From assembly GCA_013399305.1 (NCBI GenBank), contig VXAI01000015.1, positions 734,079 through 798,078 of the forward strand: a stretch of DNA of 64,000 nucleotides, given 5' to 3'. Below, piece after piece: positions 28,301 to 40,300 of the stretch. A program made the translations under genes and the position numbers. The stretch's first letter is position 1, and each line of letters opens with the position of its first letter. A model generated the notes under the pieces. That model saw only the letters and a program-made list of their open reading frames with translations. It was not told the DNA's origin and ran no database searches. The DNA comes from Rostratula benghalensis. Its lineage: Eukaryota > Chordata > Aves > Charadriiformes > Rostratulidae.

Positions 28301-31300
28301 CACTGCTGACCCTTCTTCACCACTATGCTCCTGGCTTAAATAGAGAACCTATGTAAGGTTCTGCAGGGGATGGTCCCTTGGGAAAGTAGGAAAAAAATGC
28401 TTTGATGTGAAGGATGTGCCACCGTTATATGCCAGAAGGAAGGGAGTAATAACCTTTCTAGTCTCATTCACAGAGCTGCTCTATGAACTGCACGTTTTTT
28501 GCCTCAGCTAAGCCTGGATGCAGATGACTGTGGAGCTTGTGTCATCTTTCCCTGCCAGAAGTAAAGGCTTGTGTTTCCAGCTAATTCAGCCCATTCTAGT
28601 AAAACAGGAATTAATGAAACTGCAAAAAATTGCAGAGTCCCTTTGGGAGATGGCAGTTCCTTTCTTGATGGCTGCTTGTCTAATGCTCTTTGCAGGATGT
28701 TGTTCAGGGTAGCTCAGAGCAACCTGGGGGGGTGGTGGCTGCCGCTCGGCCTTCCCATGGCCATGCAGTCCCCCCTTCCCCGAAGTGCTCACACTGGTGT
28801 CTGTGCCATCTCACAGTGGCTTGGAGGAATGGAGCTGCCAAAAAATGAAAATTTTCTGAGTTTTGAGTCACTCTGCTGGCAGAGTGGCTTAGTATTTGGT
28901 CTCATGAGCACCAGTCCAGACACAAGAGGGCTGACAGACAGCTTCTTCTGGGATCAAGCCCACTAGGTCACATGTTGGATCAGTTTATGCTACTGTGCAC
29001 CTTTTCCCTCACCCTGGAGAGAAGAGGCTGCTTGGCAAGCTGCTCTACCACATTTCTAAATGTGGTTTTAAACTGCAGTCAGGGGACCCTGGGTATCATT
29101 GCCTTAGGCTCCTGTTTAACTTGGTAGATGCCAAGTGTGCTAGGGAATGGAAAGGACAAAGGACGTTTGCAAGGGAGCAGAAGTGCAGACTAAAGCCTTT
29201 GAAAAGCTGGGAGCTAAGCTCAGACACAGGCAGTCATGCACAGCTTGAGGCCTGGTGCCTACTGCTTCTGGAGGCCTTGGGCAGATGTTGGCAATAGAGC
29301 AATCAAAAATTATCTTGGATGTTTCACACTCTGTCTTACAGCTGGAGTCAGAGAGCTCCTGGGGACAGAAGCTTTGGAAAGAAAAAAAAAAGCTATTAAA
29401 ATGCTCAAAGAGCAGCCCATTTAGCTCCCTAGGCAGAGCATCCCTTTATTCTGCAATGCTGGTCTTGCAACACACACACGCACACACAAGGAATCATTTT
29501 CCTCCTACGCTCTGCAGAAAGCTGAACCACCTCATCCTCGCTGACATATGCCAATACCCATCTCCTGCTTCTACCTTCCTCCTCCTGCATCACACATGTT
29601 CCAGTCCTTTCCACCCACACACGCTGCGGGGCTCTGCTGTCACCACATCGGATGAGCTCTTTCCGTGGCGCACAAGTGAGGAGAAGGCCTTTTGTACAGC
29701 TGTGGTTCTGGATGAGGAGATTTTTCAATGCCACTATTTGTAGTGTGCCTCAGACAAACTGGTCTTCTTCTGCCACACTTCCTGGAGTTAAACAGTGCGT
29801 GACAGCAGCAGGATTTATCATATGGAAATGGCACTGAAACACTGTAGGATGAATAGATGAGCACACGGGTAGTCGTGAGTTTGGTAGCAGAGGAGGGGAA
29901 GATGGTCACTGGCAGAGGTAAGAGGAGGAGGAGAGCAACAGGCAATCCAAAGAGGATATCACAGAATCTCAGGGATTGGAAGGGACCTTGAAAGCTCATC
30001 CAGTCCAATCCCCCTGCCAGAGCAGGAACACCTAGATCAGGTCACACAGCAATGCCTCCAGGCGGGTTTGGAATGTCTCCAGAGAAGGAGACTCCACCAC
30101 CTCTCTGGGCAGCCCCTTCCAGTGTTCCCTCACCCTCACTGTGAAGAAGGGTAACATTGCAGTGGAACCTCATATTTAAGTGGAACCTCCTCTGTTCCAG
30201 CTTGCACCCATTGCCCCTTGTCCTATCATCGTCTGTCACTGAGAAGAGCCTGGCTCCATCCTCCTGACACTCACCCTTTACATATTTATAAACATTCGTG
30301 AGGTCACCCCTCAGTCTCCTCTTCTCCAGGCTAAAGAGACCCAGCTCCCTCAGCCTTTCCTCCTATGGGAAACGCCATCTTTGTGGCTCTGGCCTGGACA
30401 CTCTCAAGCAGTTCCCTGTCCTTCTGGAACTGAGGGGTCCAGAACTGGAGAATACTGTGGGAAACAGTGTCAAATGCTTGACTGAAGTCAAGATAGACCA
30501 CACCCATTGCTTTACCACCCACATCCAAACACTGAAAGGTGTACAGGGAGAGCTCTTTTGTCCAGAGCACTGAGGTGGGTGGGAGAAGTAGGTGAAAGCA
30601 TGCAGAGCCAAACAGGGCCTAGAAAAGAGCCTTGGGATTTACACTGCACCAGCACAGGAGCTTTGCAGGAGTCACTGAAGGTAATGGTTAGATCAGGCCC
30701 TGTTTGAGTGATTAAAGGTGATCCTAATTCACTCTCTTATGATACAAGTTTTTCTCTCAGGCCTCATGGAACTCCTTTCTATAGCAGAGCTGAGCTCCTG
30801 TGCTGGCCACCTGACTGTCAGGGGTGTCTGTGGAGAGGGGGTCACTGCCACTGTATTGTCACTGTGATCTTAACCTTATGTTTTCTTGGATGGTTATTTG
30901 GTGTTACTTCTGTGTGTCATTTCAGGGTATTTTAGGATGTTTTTAGCACCTTTGGTAACCTTAGCAAACAGAGTATCTTTGGAAACAATGTAGAGAGGTG
31001 GTTTCCCCACGTAGGCTGCTGTATGTCACGAACAGCAGGATCACCCAGCTAAAAGACCTCATGTTTCAGGAGGCCACCAAAGGAATAGCTGTTGCTGGCC
31101 CTGAGTGGGAAGAGTTGACCAAAGTGGGCTTTAGCTCCCAAACTGTTAGCCAAGGCTTGTGTTGGTGAGGTGGCATGGGCATCTGACTGGCACGAGTCCT
31201 GTCTGAGAGGGCTGCTGGCTCCCCCTGGGGTGGGGTAGGATGGGCTGACTCATGTAGGGAGGTCGGGAAGGTGCCCCACACTCCCTCACTGTGGGGTTTG

Positions 31301-34300
31301 GCAGGGATCTAGTAAGCCAGTTGGGAAATCCTTTTATTGTTTCCCTCTGACCTGCTGAACCCTCCCAGCAAGATGAATCACTTGCAACAAAGGATGTGAC
31401 CCTTTGCTGGAAACACTCCTCCTCTGCTCCACTGGTGCTGAGCAGCCTGGGGCATGCCTGTTTTGCCCAACCCTAACAAAAGTCCTGTTTTCCAAGAGAA
31501 ACTGGTAGCTGTAGCTAACATCCAGCTCCACACCCCTGTGAGGGGAGATTTCCTGATTTGATCCACAAATGTTTTCTCCTGTCCTCTCCTCCCCAGATAC
31601 TTGGTTCCTTTTGTGACAGTTTACCCCTGCTGCTGGCTGAAGGGAGACCTTCCCAACTAGCCTATGAGTGAGAAGCTATGAAGAATGAAAGGTCTGGGAA
31701 GCTCAGTGTTGTCCTCTGAGTGGCTGACTGGAATACATCCCTTTCCCCTCTTTACTTCTGTTCCAGTCAAGCTTAGGAAATACAGCCTTGTTGTCTTCCC
31801 ACCCAGCTCTCTTTCAGGGAGATCGTGCTGCCAAAGACTTCTTGCTGCCTCATGGTAGCACCGTGTCTCATGTCAGGCAGGCTATTTTGTACCAGGAGTG
31901 TTAGTCAAAATAAACTCAGTGCAAATGAGTGGTACCTCAGTCCCAGGTGGGAAGTATGAAGGCTGTTGAATCAGACCCCCGTTTTGGCATCATACGTCTG
32001 AGCTTTCTTCTTGTATTTTGGGGAGATAAGGGACAGAGAGCATGGCTGCTTGGAGGAAGGCTGCTTGGATGGTGACAGCCAAGGACTATGCAGCAGCAGG
32101 TTAGGTGGGACTTCAGAAGGCAGGAGAAGGGGTGGCCTGGTTGGAACAGGCAGGCTGTGTGGGGAGGTAGCCTTGCTGCACAAAATACTGATGGGCTGTA
32201 CTTTCCTTGCTTTGTGGAGGCCCGACACAGAGGTTTGGTGTCACAGGTGCCTCTGTTTGAGCTTCCCCTTCACATGAGGACACGCTTGTCTTAAAAATGC
32301 TTTGGCCTAGATGATGGTACTAGAATACTGTCACAACTGGGGGGCTTATCTAGGGCTGAGCAGTAGTCCTGCACAGTCCTCCAGCACCTCTCATGGGCCT
32401 GTGCCATCCACTGCTTGTGACGAAACACATAAACACATTGCTGGTCTTGTTGGCCTGTCTCTGTCACCAGAAGCATCTTCCCAGGATGGGGTGCTGACCC
32501 TGTGCTCTGAACTAGCCTGGGTTTTTTTGCAGCTAAAAACTCTCAACAGGGTGCTGGGCTGGGGTCTTGGCTGGTCTCACACACTGCTAGTGCCTGGCAG
32601 AGGGGGACAGAAGCCCAGATCAGGACCATGCCATGTCCTTGTCAGTAGGGAAGGGACAGTGCCACATCATGCTGGGTAGCAGAGATGAGTGAGCTGTGAG
32701 AACATCTTTACACCTACGAACAATGAGCAGAGGTTGAGCTGGTAACAAGCAGCTATTCTCATTGCCCCAGAGGAGCTGAGCTGATTTACAGTGTAATTAA
32801 TATGCATCAGATAAAGAAACCTGAAATCAGGGGTTTGGCTTGCTCAGAAAATATCTTTCCCTGCTTCATTATTGCTTCCAAATGAAATTCTTTGAAGCTG
32901 TGGAGAGCGTTTTTGCTACTGACATCATACCTCCTCCTCTTTATTTATTTATTTTTAAAGCTCGGTATTTCTGGTTTCCTACCTGGGGTTTGTTGGCCAG
33001 GCAGGAGGGGGTGGCAGGCACAAGTGCACATCAGCAGAAAGACATTAATGCAGGCACGTGTTCTCTCCAAAACCACTGAAGGGAAGCCAGGAGGATCACG
33101 CCCACCTAAAAATAAACATTAACATATGCATGGGCCTTTCTGAGCCTGAATCACTGCTGGATACCAGATCTCTAGACTCCTGCCCAGAGATGCTAGCTAG
33201 CAACCTTGCTTCCTGGGGCTGTGCGAAAGGTGCAGGTTTTGCTGCTGCTCACAGATTTCCAGGACCCTTGTGTAATGGAATCACCAAGATGAGATGCTGA
33301 CACTGCTGTGTGTGCTTTAACAGCTAGCTGTGGTGCTGGTGCAGCTGCAGACAGGAAAATGCAGACTCTGGGTCTATGTCAGGAAGTTTAGGGTGCTGTA
33401 AGACAGTGAGGAAACAATAATTATGTCTCCAAGGGCATTTCTTTGCCTCACATTCCTTGTCATGATGCCTGCTGGGCCCGGGACTGATGTGGTTTGTTTT
33501 CATTTTGGAGAGCCAAGATGAGAAGAACGGTAGGCGGAAGGAGAGGCAGCGTGGGGGTTTGCACTCCCACACCCTCTGCAGCAAATGTGTGCAGGGCTTG
33601 TTAAGTCACACAGCAAATAAAACCCATGGGGCATAACCTGAGAAACTGAGGCATCAGCTCTGGTTTGGATGTCCTAACCAGTGTGGGCCTGGAGAAGGCT
33701 GACAGGGAGCAGCAGTGGGGTTGTTGGTTAGTGCTGGGCAGAGGTAGCAGATCTCTCCTATCGTGTGTAACGTGTCGCTCCGTGGTGTCAGGGGAGCATC
33801 CTCTCAGCTGGAATAGCAAGGAAATGGTACGGGGTCAGACATATCTTAGCACACCTGTGCAGTGAAACTGATGGTTTGTGCGTGTACTGGCTGTGAAGCA
33901 AGGCAACACTGACAGTTACACATATTGGTGGGAGCAAAATGTGCCCAAAGTTGAATACCCCTGACTTCCATTTGAAAAACAGTAGCAGATACCTATTCCA
34001 GATGTGCACTCCAAAGTTCCATCAATCTTGACATCGGAACAAAAGGCCTGAGCCTAGAGCAGGGCTTGACACTTGTAACAGTGCACAGCGATCTCTCTCG
34101 GTGCCAGTGCCCCTGCCTGTTTGTCTTTCAACTCTGAAGTGCCCATAAAGGAATTAGGAAAGTGATGCTTCTGCCTACCAAGATGGGCCTCTTATTTAGG
34201 AGATTACAAAGCTCCCTGGAATTAGAAAGAGGAATAAAGGCATCAGGGTTGTGCAGCTTCTTTGCATCTTCTAGGTTTGGAGAGTGTTTATATGATATAT

Positions 34301-37300
34301 AAAAGAGATTTAAATAGGCACAGGGTGAGGGCATATCCAGATGGTCCTATTTAAACACAGGCTGAGAAGGGACTACTGAGAAGTTTGCTGGATCCACGTT
34401 TTGTTCAGGAATTATCCCCTAGCAGCACTTGTAATAAAGAAGCAGCAATGGCATTCAGCTGTTAAGGTCGACAACTCCTGTTGTGAATGGGGAGCGCAGG
34501 TGTTGGGGGATGTGTTCGCTCCCCTCTCTCCCCGGTGGGGTGGCTTAAGCGGAATTCAGTGGCCGGGTGACTCCTGAGAAAAGTGGTGTTTGCTGCTCTC
34601 TGCTGGTTTGTGAGGGAATGATGTGCTGTCGGGGATTCTGGCCCTTGGGTACACGGAAGCTGGGCAATGACTCACAATAAATTACACTTGGGTACGGGAA
34701 CAGGTGATGGAGAGAAGCCTGAAGTCTGACCCAGATCCAGACAAAAGGAGATGCATGGCCATTCCTACGTATGGGAAGAGAGGGCATCAGCAGGGAGCAG
34801 AGCTTACAGGAAAGAACATTTAATAGCCTTTTTCTTTTTTCTGAGTTAGACTGACTTACTGAATGGGCTCTAGTCAGAGTCATGTCTAAGGCATGTGTTG
34901 TTCCAGTGCTAAATCTGGGGCTTGTACTGCACTACAACATTTTTTCTGTTTTTTCACCAGCACCGGCAGCTGCTGAAGGACAGTTTCATGGTGGAGCTGG
35001 TTGAGGGGGCTCGCAAGCTACGTCATGTTTTTCTTTTTACGGATCTCTTCCTGTGTGCCAAGTTGAAGAAGCAGATTGGAGGGTAAGGTTTTCCTTCCGG
35101 ACTGTCTCCTTTGCACCTCAGCTTCAGGAGAATCCTGAGTTTAGCCAGCAATTTTAGTTGTAGTAGTTTAGTTGTTGTTAACAGCTTTGTAGAAAAATGG
35201 AAAAGGTACAATCAACAGACCATGTGTCAACCCCAAAGTGCAGCTATACAAGCAGTTTTGCTGCCATTTTTCACAAATGAGGGTGGAGGAACTTTTACCA
35301 ACATATTGGCTCAAATAAGGCTTCTTTTCATTTGGTAAATGCTCTGCTCAGGGAGACCTCTCTCATCTTCTTGCCCTCCTCAAGCAAAAAGTTGTCCCTG
35401 CTCATTTTGAAGCCCATGTTTGTGTGGAATGAATCTTTGAGAGTGGGACATTCCTAAGAGTTGGATGTTCCTGACAGAAGAGGTGGAGAGGGTTGAAATA
35501 ATGAAAAAGTGAACTAGTGAAAAGTGAATTTCCTGCTGAAATCGTTGGAGAATGGCAGTTATGAGCTGTCGTTTCTCTCTTGTGGTTGGATTACACAAGG
35601 TTTATCCATGTTGGCTCACCTGACCCACTTGGCCTTCCTGGCTCGGGCAGGAGAGGCCTGGGTTTAGATCTCAGGTAGCAGCCAGGTCAGAGGCATGGGG
35701 TGGCTTTTGAACTTTGCCTCTATGGAGGCTTCAAAGGGAGAGCATCTGGGACTGAAAGGGTTTGCAAAAGGATGAAAGAACCAGATAACAGAACAAGTTT
35801 CTTTCCTATGTCTTGTACTGGCTGTCTTGCTGGAAAGCAGCTCTGTACCAGACATGGTACAGGGACTCACAGTGAGGTTGTGCCCATTTCTGTGTCTTAT
35901 GCTCTGTAGTGGGGAAGGACTCGGGGAAAAGGGGAGTGGGTGTTGCAAATCATCAGTAATAGTAAAAGGCTTGGAGCTTCTGTCTTTCAGAAAAAGCCAG
36001 CAATATGACTGCAAATGGTACATCCCACTCACTGACCTTAGTTTCCAAATGGTGGATGAGTCTGAAGCAGTGCCAAATATCCCACTGGTACCTGATGAGG
36101 AACTGGATGCCATGAAGATCAAGATATCCCAGATCAAGAATGACATCCAGCGCGAGAAGGTAAAGGGTTGAGTACTCCATGCAAGCACAGACTCCATGTC
36201 TCTGCTGAGGTGAGGTGCTGATAGAAGCAGCCTTCCCAGAGCTGGCACAGCGTGGTCCTGCTGAAACAGACTGTTCAGCAGAGGCTTGTGGGGCAGCTCT
36301 GTTATCAGTGACATCCAGATGCTCTGCAGACCATCGTTGCTTTCTCCTAGTGCATGGCTTGAATGACAGTGTCCTGTGACAAACAAAAAGTCCCTCTCGT
36401 TGTTCACAGTAGCTCCTCTACTTGCACAGAACTGCCTGTGGCTGCTGTCCCTGAGCATCCATGTGGAGGGCAGGGTGCTTATGCTGTGGACACAGGAAGC
36501 TAATTTCTGGCTGTTAAAGTGTGATTCTGCAAGAGATTTTTATCAGAAGCCATGTACTTGTGAATTTTTGTAGGTTCAGTTATGCTTTTAGTTTTTTCAG
36601 ACTTCACCAGTGTCAAAGTATCAGCAAATGTATAGAGAACAGCAGTTACACTGACTGGACAGTCTGACACAGATACCGTGTCTCTGTTCCAGGCTTCTCT
36701 TTGCTTGCAAGACCTCTGTTTTCTCAGAGGTGTTGGACTCCAAACCCTCCTGGAACCCAAAAGAGAAATAAAAGTTTCAAAACTTGAAGCTTGCTGGTGT
36801 GCAGAACCAGATATAAATAACACTGCTTGTACTGTGAGAAAAGTGTTCCCTGCTCTTCCAAGGAACATGATTCTGCTTCTCTGCCCTGGCTGGCTTTCAG
36901 AAAGGGCTTCCTGGAAAAAGTGAGATATTGGGAGGAACGTTGTGCAGAAGCCTTTTACTCACAAGGTGCAGGGGTCTAAGATACACACTTTAGTGCATCA
37001 GTGCCAAACAACTTATGTGGCTGGGTTTCGGACTGGGTTTTATCCACGAAAAACCTTGTTTTTAGCTGACCTCTATTGAAAATGGATCAGTGGTTGGGAG
37101 AAAATTTTAGCAACAGACTTCTGGGCATCTTCTAGAGAAGTTCCTTACAGCCTCCTTAGCTAAGGGTGCCTGTGGAGGACCTGGCAGTAACATGATACTG
37201 TTGCAACCTCTGAAACAAGGTATAGCTGGGACAGTGGCCACATACCTCTGCACCCTCATTTGGGGCAGCTGGAATGGGGAATAGAGCCATGTCTGAGTGT

Positions 37301-40300
37301 GTAGATACTGCAGGTAACATCTTCCTGAGTAGCTGGGAGCTCTGTGGATCCTGTTGACAGCATTTCTCCTGCCTGGGGCCATTCGGTTACTCACAGAGGG
37401 AAGGGACTGTGGATCTAAAAGCATCTCAGTGTAAATGGGGGCAGACTGGAGAATGATGTATGTCCTCTGTCTCCCTCTCTCCCCCACCTTTCAGAGGGCC
37501 AATAAAGGCAGCAAGGTCATTGAGAGGTTGAAAAAGAAGCTCTCAGAGCAGGAATCCCTCCTACTGCTGATGTCTCCCAACATGGCCTTCCGGGTACACA
37601 ATCGCAATGGCAAGGTGAGTGGCTCTTCTGGTCTCCCTCAGTGCACAAGGCAGAGGTCAAGGGAAGTGTGTGTGTGTTTGTATGTACTGCTGTACAAGGA
37701 GACCTTCATGGCCTCTACTGTCTACTGAAAGCGCTTTTCAAGCAGCAGACACCTAATCCTTGCTACACCAGAGGTTACGATGACGTCTTGTATGGCTATG
37801 ACTAATTTGTGTGCAACACTGGCATTTAAAAACTAGTGTTAGAAATGAAGCCTCAACCCTGTCGGAGCAGAGCGATAGGAGCAGCTCTCTTCACCCAGGG
37901 TAAAGCTCTGCAGCAGATAAAGTAGCAGCCTTCTAGACTGTCCTTCGTGTTCAAGGCCTAGTGTGTCCAGGGCTGTGCTCCTAGGACTGCAGGCTGCACT
38001 TGGCATCAGGGATGCTGAAAGGTTGTGAACAGGTTGTCTCCTTCAGCCCTGTGGGATGCTCAGTGTGCCGGAGGTGTCCCCTGCTCCAGCAGTGCTGAAA
38101 CCTGTCACCGTGGCCTTTCCGTGCATGTGGCAAAGGATTCTCACAAGACCCTGTTGCTACTCAGTGGAAACCCACAAGCTGGTCACTGCCTCCTCAGTTT
38201 GCATCAGTGTCTAGGCCTGTGCCTGAGGCTTTTGGGTTTCCTGGTGCAACTGTCGTGAGGAATAGCAGAGAGCAGTCGTGGGACCTCATGCTGCCGGGGC
38301 CACAGCTGCTGTGAGCAGGGTGGAACACCGTGAAAGCTCCGACTGCAGGAGTCTGTGTTGGTGCTGCTGGCACACTGCTGAGAAGGCACATGGCCAGAGT
38401 CTCTGCCTGTCACTGACAGAACTGTGACGTTGGGCATCTGGCAGGAGCATTAGAAGGACGGTGTGTCCAACAGCTTCCACTGGAGGAGGGTGGGAGGCAG
38501 GCAGACCTGCTCTCAGTAGTTGGTCAGAGTAATGCATACCCCTTTTCTTCTGTTTTTTTCTGGGTAGAGTTACACATTCCTCATTTCATCAGACTATGAA
38601 AGGGCAGAGTGGAGGGAGAACATCCGGGAGCAGCAGAAGAAATGTGAGTGTCTCTCAACTGTTCATTGGTAGAATGTGATCTTATTAGAGAGCAGGAGTC
38701 CAGAAATGTGGGGCAGGGTTTCCTGCAAGAAGAGAGATGTGCACTGATGTCCACAGCACAATATGGATGTCTTTTGTCTCTGTACATCTGAGCCTGTCTG
38801 GGGGACTTTTGCTTGCAGCAACAGAGAGTGAGAGTCCCTCTTGTTTCCTGAGACATTTTACTCCAAAGAGTCTGTAAATATGTCCTGGGTAGAGCTGCAG
38901 CAGCAGTATGGTCCTGAGCACCACATGACTCCTGCTGAGCATTGCCCAGGGAGCAGCTATCCCATGTATGCCCAGAATGAGGGAGCATGCATCCAGCCTC
39001 TACTTTGAATTTTGATTCCTCCCTCTTTGAATCTCTTTGGCAGGCTTTAAAAGCTTCTCACTCACATCGGTAGAGCTCCAGATGCTGACAAACTCCTGTG
39101 TGAAGCTTCAGACAGTCCACAACATCCCCCTCACTATCAATAAGGAAGGTGAGGCCATTGGTTCATGCTTTTACATGATACAGCTGCAGTGAAAATCTAC
39201 CTCTGCCTGCCCTTTGGCATTTTCCCTAGAACTTCTCTTACTGCTTCTTTTTGCTAGAGGCTTCAACCTGGTGAGGAGTTACAAACTGAAAGTTCCTATT
39301 AAAAAAAAACACCCAAAAAACAACAACCACAAAAAAGCTGAGACCATATGTACCCAACTTGTGTAGTTTAGTTGAAGGAGATGATAGTGTACAAAAAGAG
39401 AGCGGCAGGAGCAAGAACAATCTGTCATCCCGATGTTACTTGCTGCAACAAGAACAATACAAGCTCCAAGCACATCTAAATTAGAGGAATATTCCTGGAC
39501 ATCCTCCAATATGTATTGGTCTTTACATGCAGCCATCGCGTCAGGAATTAGAGTGTCCGTTGGAAGCCCATGTGGGACAACTTTGACCTAGGCCTGGGAA
39601 TCCTTTGGAAGAACACTCATTGGCCAAAATTGTGTCAGAGCCCATCCTAAATTACTGGGTAGTCTGCTATTATAGACTTAGCCTCTACGTGTTATTTTTT
39701 TCTCATTTGCATTTCTACCCTGCTGTCTTGCTGACCCTAAAAACGTCGTTGTAAAAGCTACACATTGCCAGAAGGCGTTACAACCGAGAACCTGGACCAG
39801 TCTCCTCTGTTGCTGAAATGGTTAGAGTACATACTCCTGCCCCCCATTTTAGGGACAGTTTGCCCTCTGCTCCTTAACCTGTGTAACACCGATCTCATCG
39901 CTCTTTCGCTCTTGGCTTCTCTGTGAATGTAACAACGTTCCTTGGGTCCTTTATACAGATGACGAATCCCCAGGTCTCTATGGATTCCTGAATGTCATTG
40001 TCCACTCTGCCACGGGATTCAAGCAAAGCTCAAGTGAGTTGTAGTCTGTAATACACAGAGGTATTGGTAGGGGTTACTAATTTGGGTGTTGTGACAGCTG
40101 GGTGTTGACTGGGTTAGGGTTGCAGCATCTGGGGTGGTGGTGAGGAGGAGAGGTGATTTGGGGAACTGGAAGTGAAATTGGGGCATTGGTGTAAATTTAG
40201 GGGCATGCAATTTTTTAACTCTCAGAAAGATCAGGATCAAGCATGCAGATTATTTTTTCAGCCTAGTCTATTGGTATGGGGTTTTTTAAGCAGTTTTTGC

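Larger units (their letters stand above)
25215..34960 (+). other. BCR: BCR intron 8 (9746 bases)
   Basis: This long intron separates the DH and PH exons. It holds a T24 run with a GT tail at 25626-25657, a CA repeat at 29470-29488, a rearranged CR1 copy at about 29958-30560, and a (TTTA)n patch at 32940-32955. Several ORFs of about 100-160 codons occur but none resembles a known protein or has exon borders. Confidence 0.85.

Noticed and set aside
29255..29743. 162-codon open frame in intron 8
   Set aside because: It crosses a CA repeat and shows no conserved motif or exon borders; most likely random.
30331..30611. Reverse-transcriptase frames that could be called a gene
   Set aside because: They belong to a truncated, internally deleted CR1 copy, so they are transposon remnants, not a host gene.
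35664..36458. 264-codon open frame on the minus strand, the longest in the window
   Set aside because: It overlaps BCR exon 10 in antisense. Openness is at least partly explained by the coding strand composition, and its protein text resembles nothing known.
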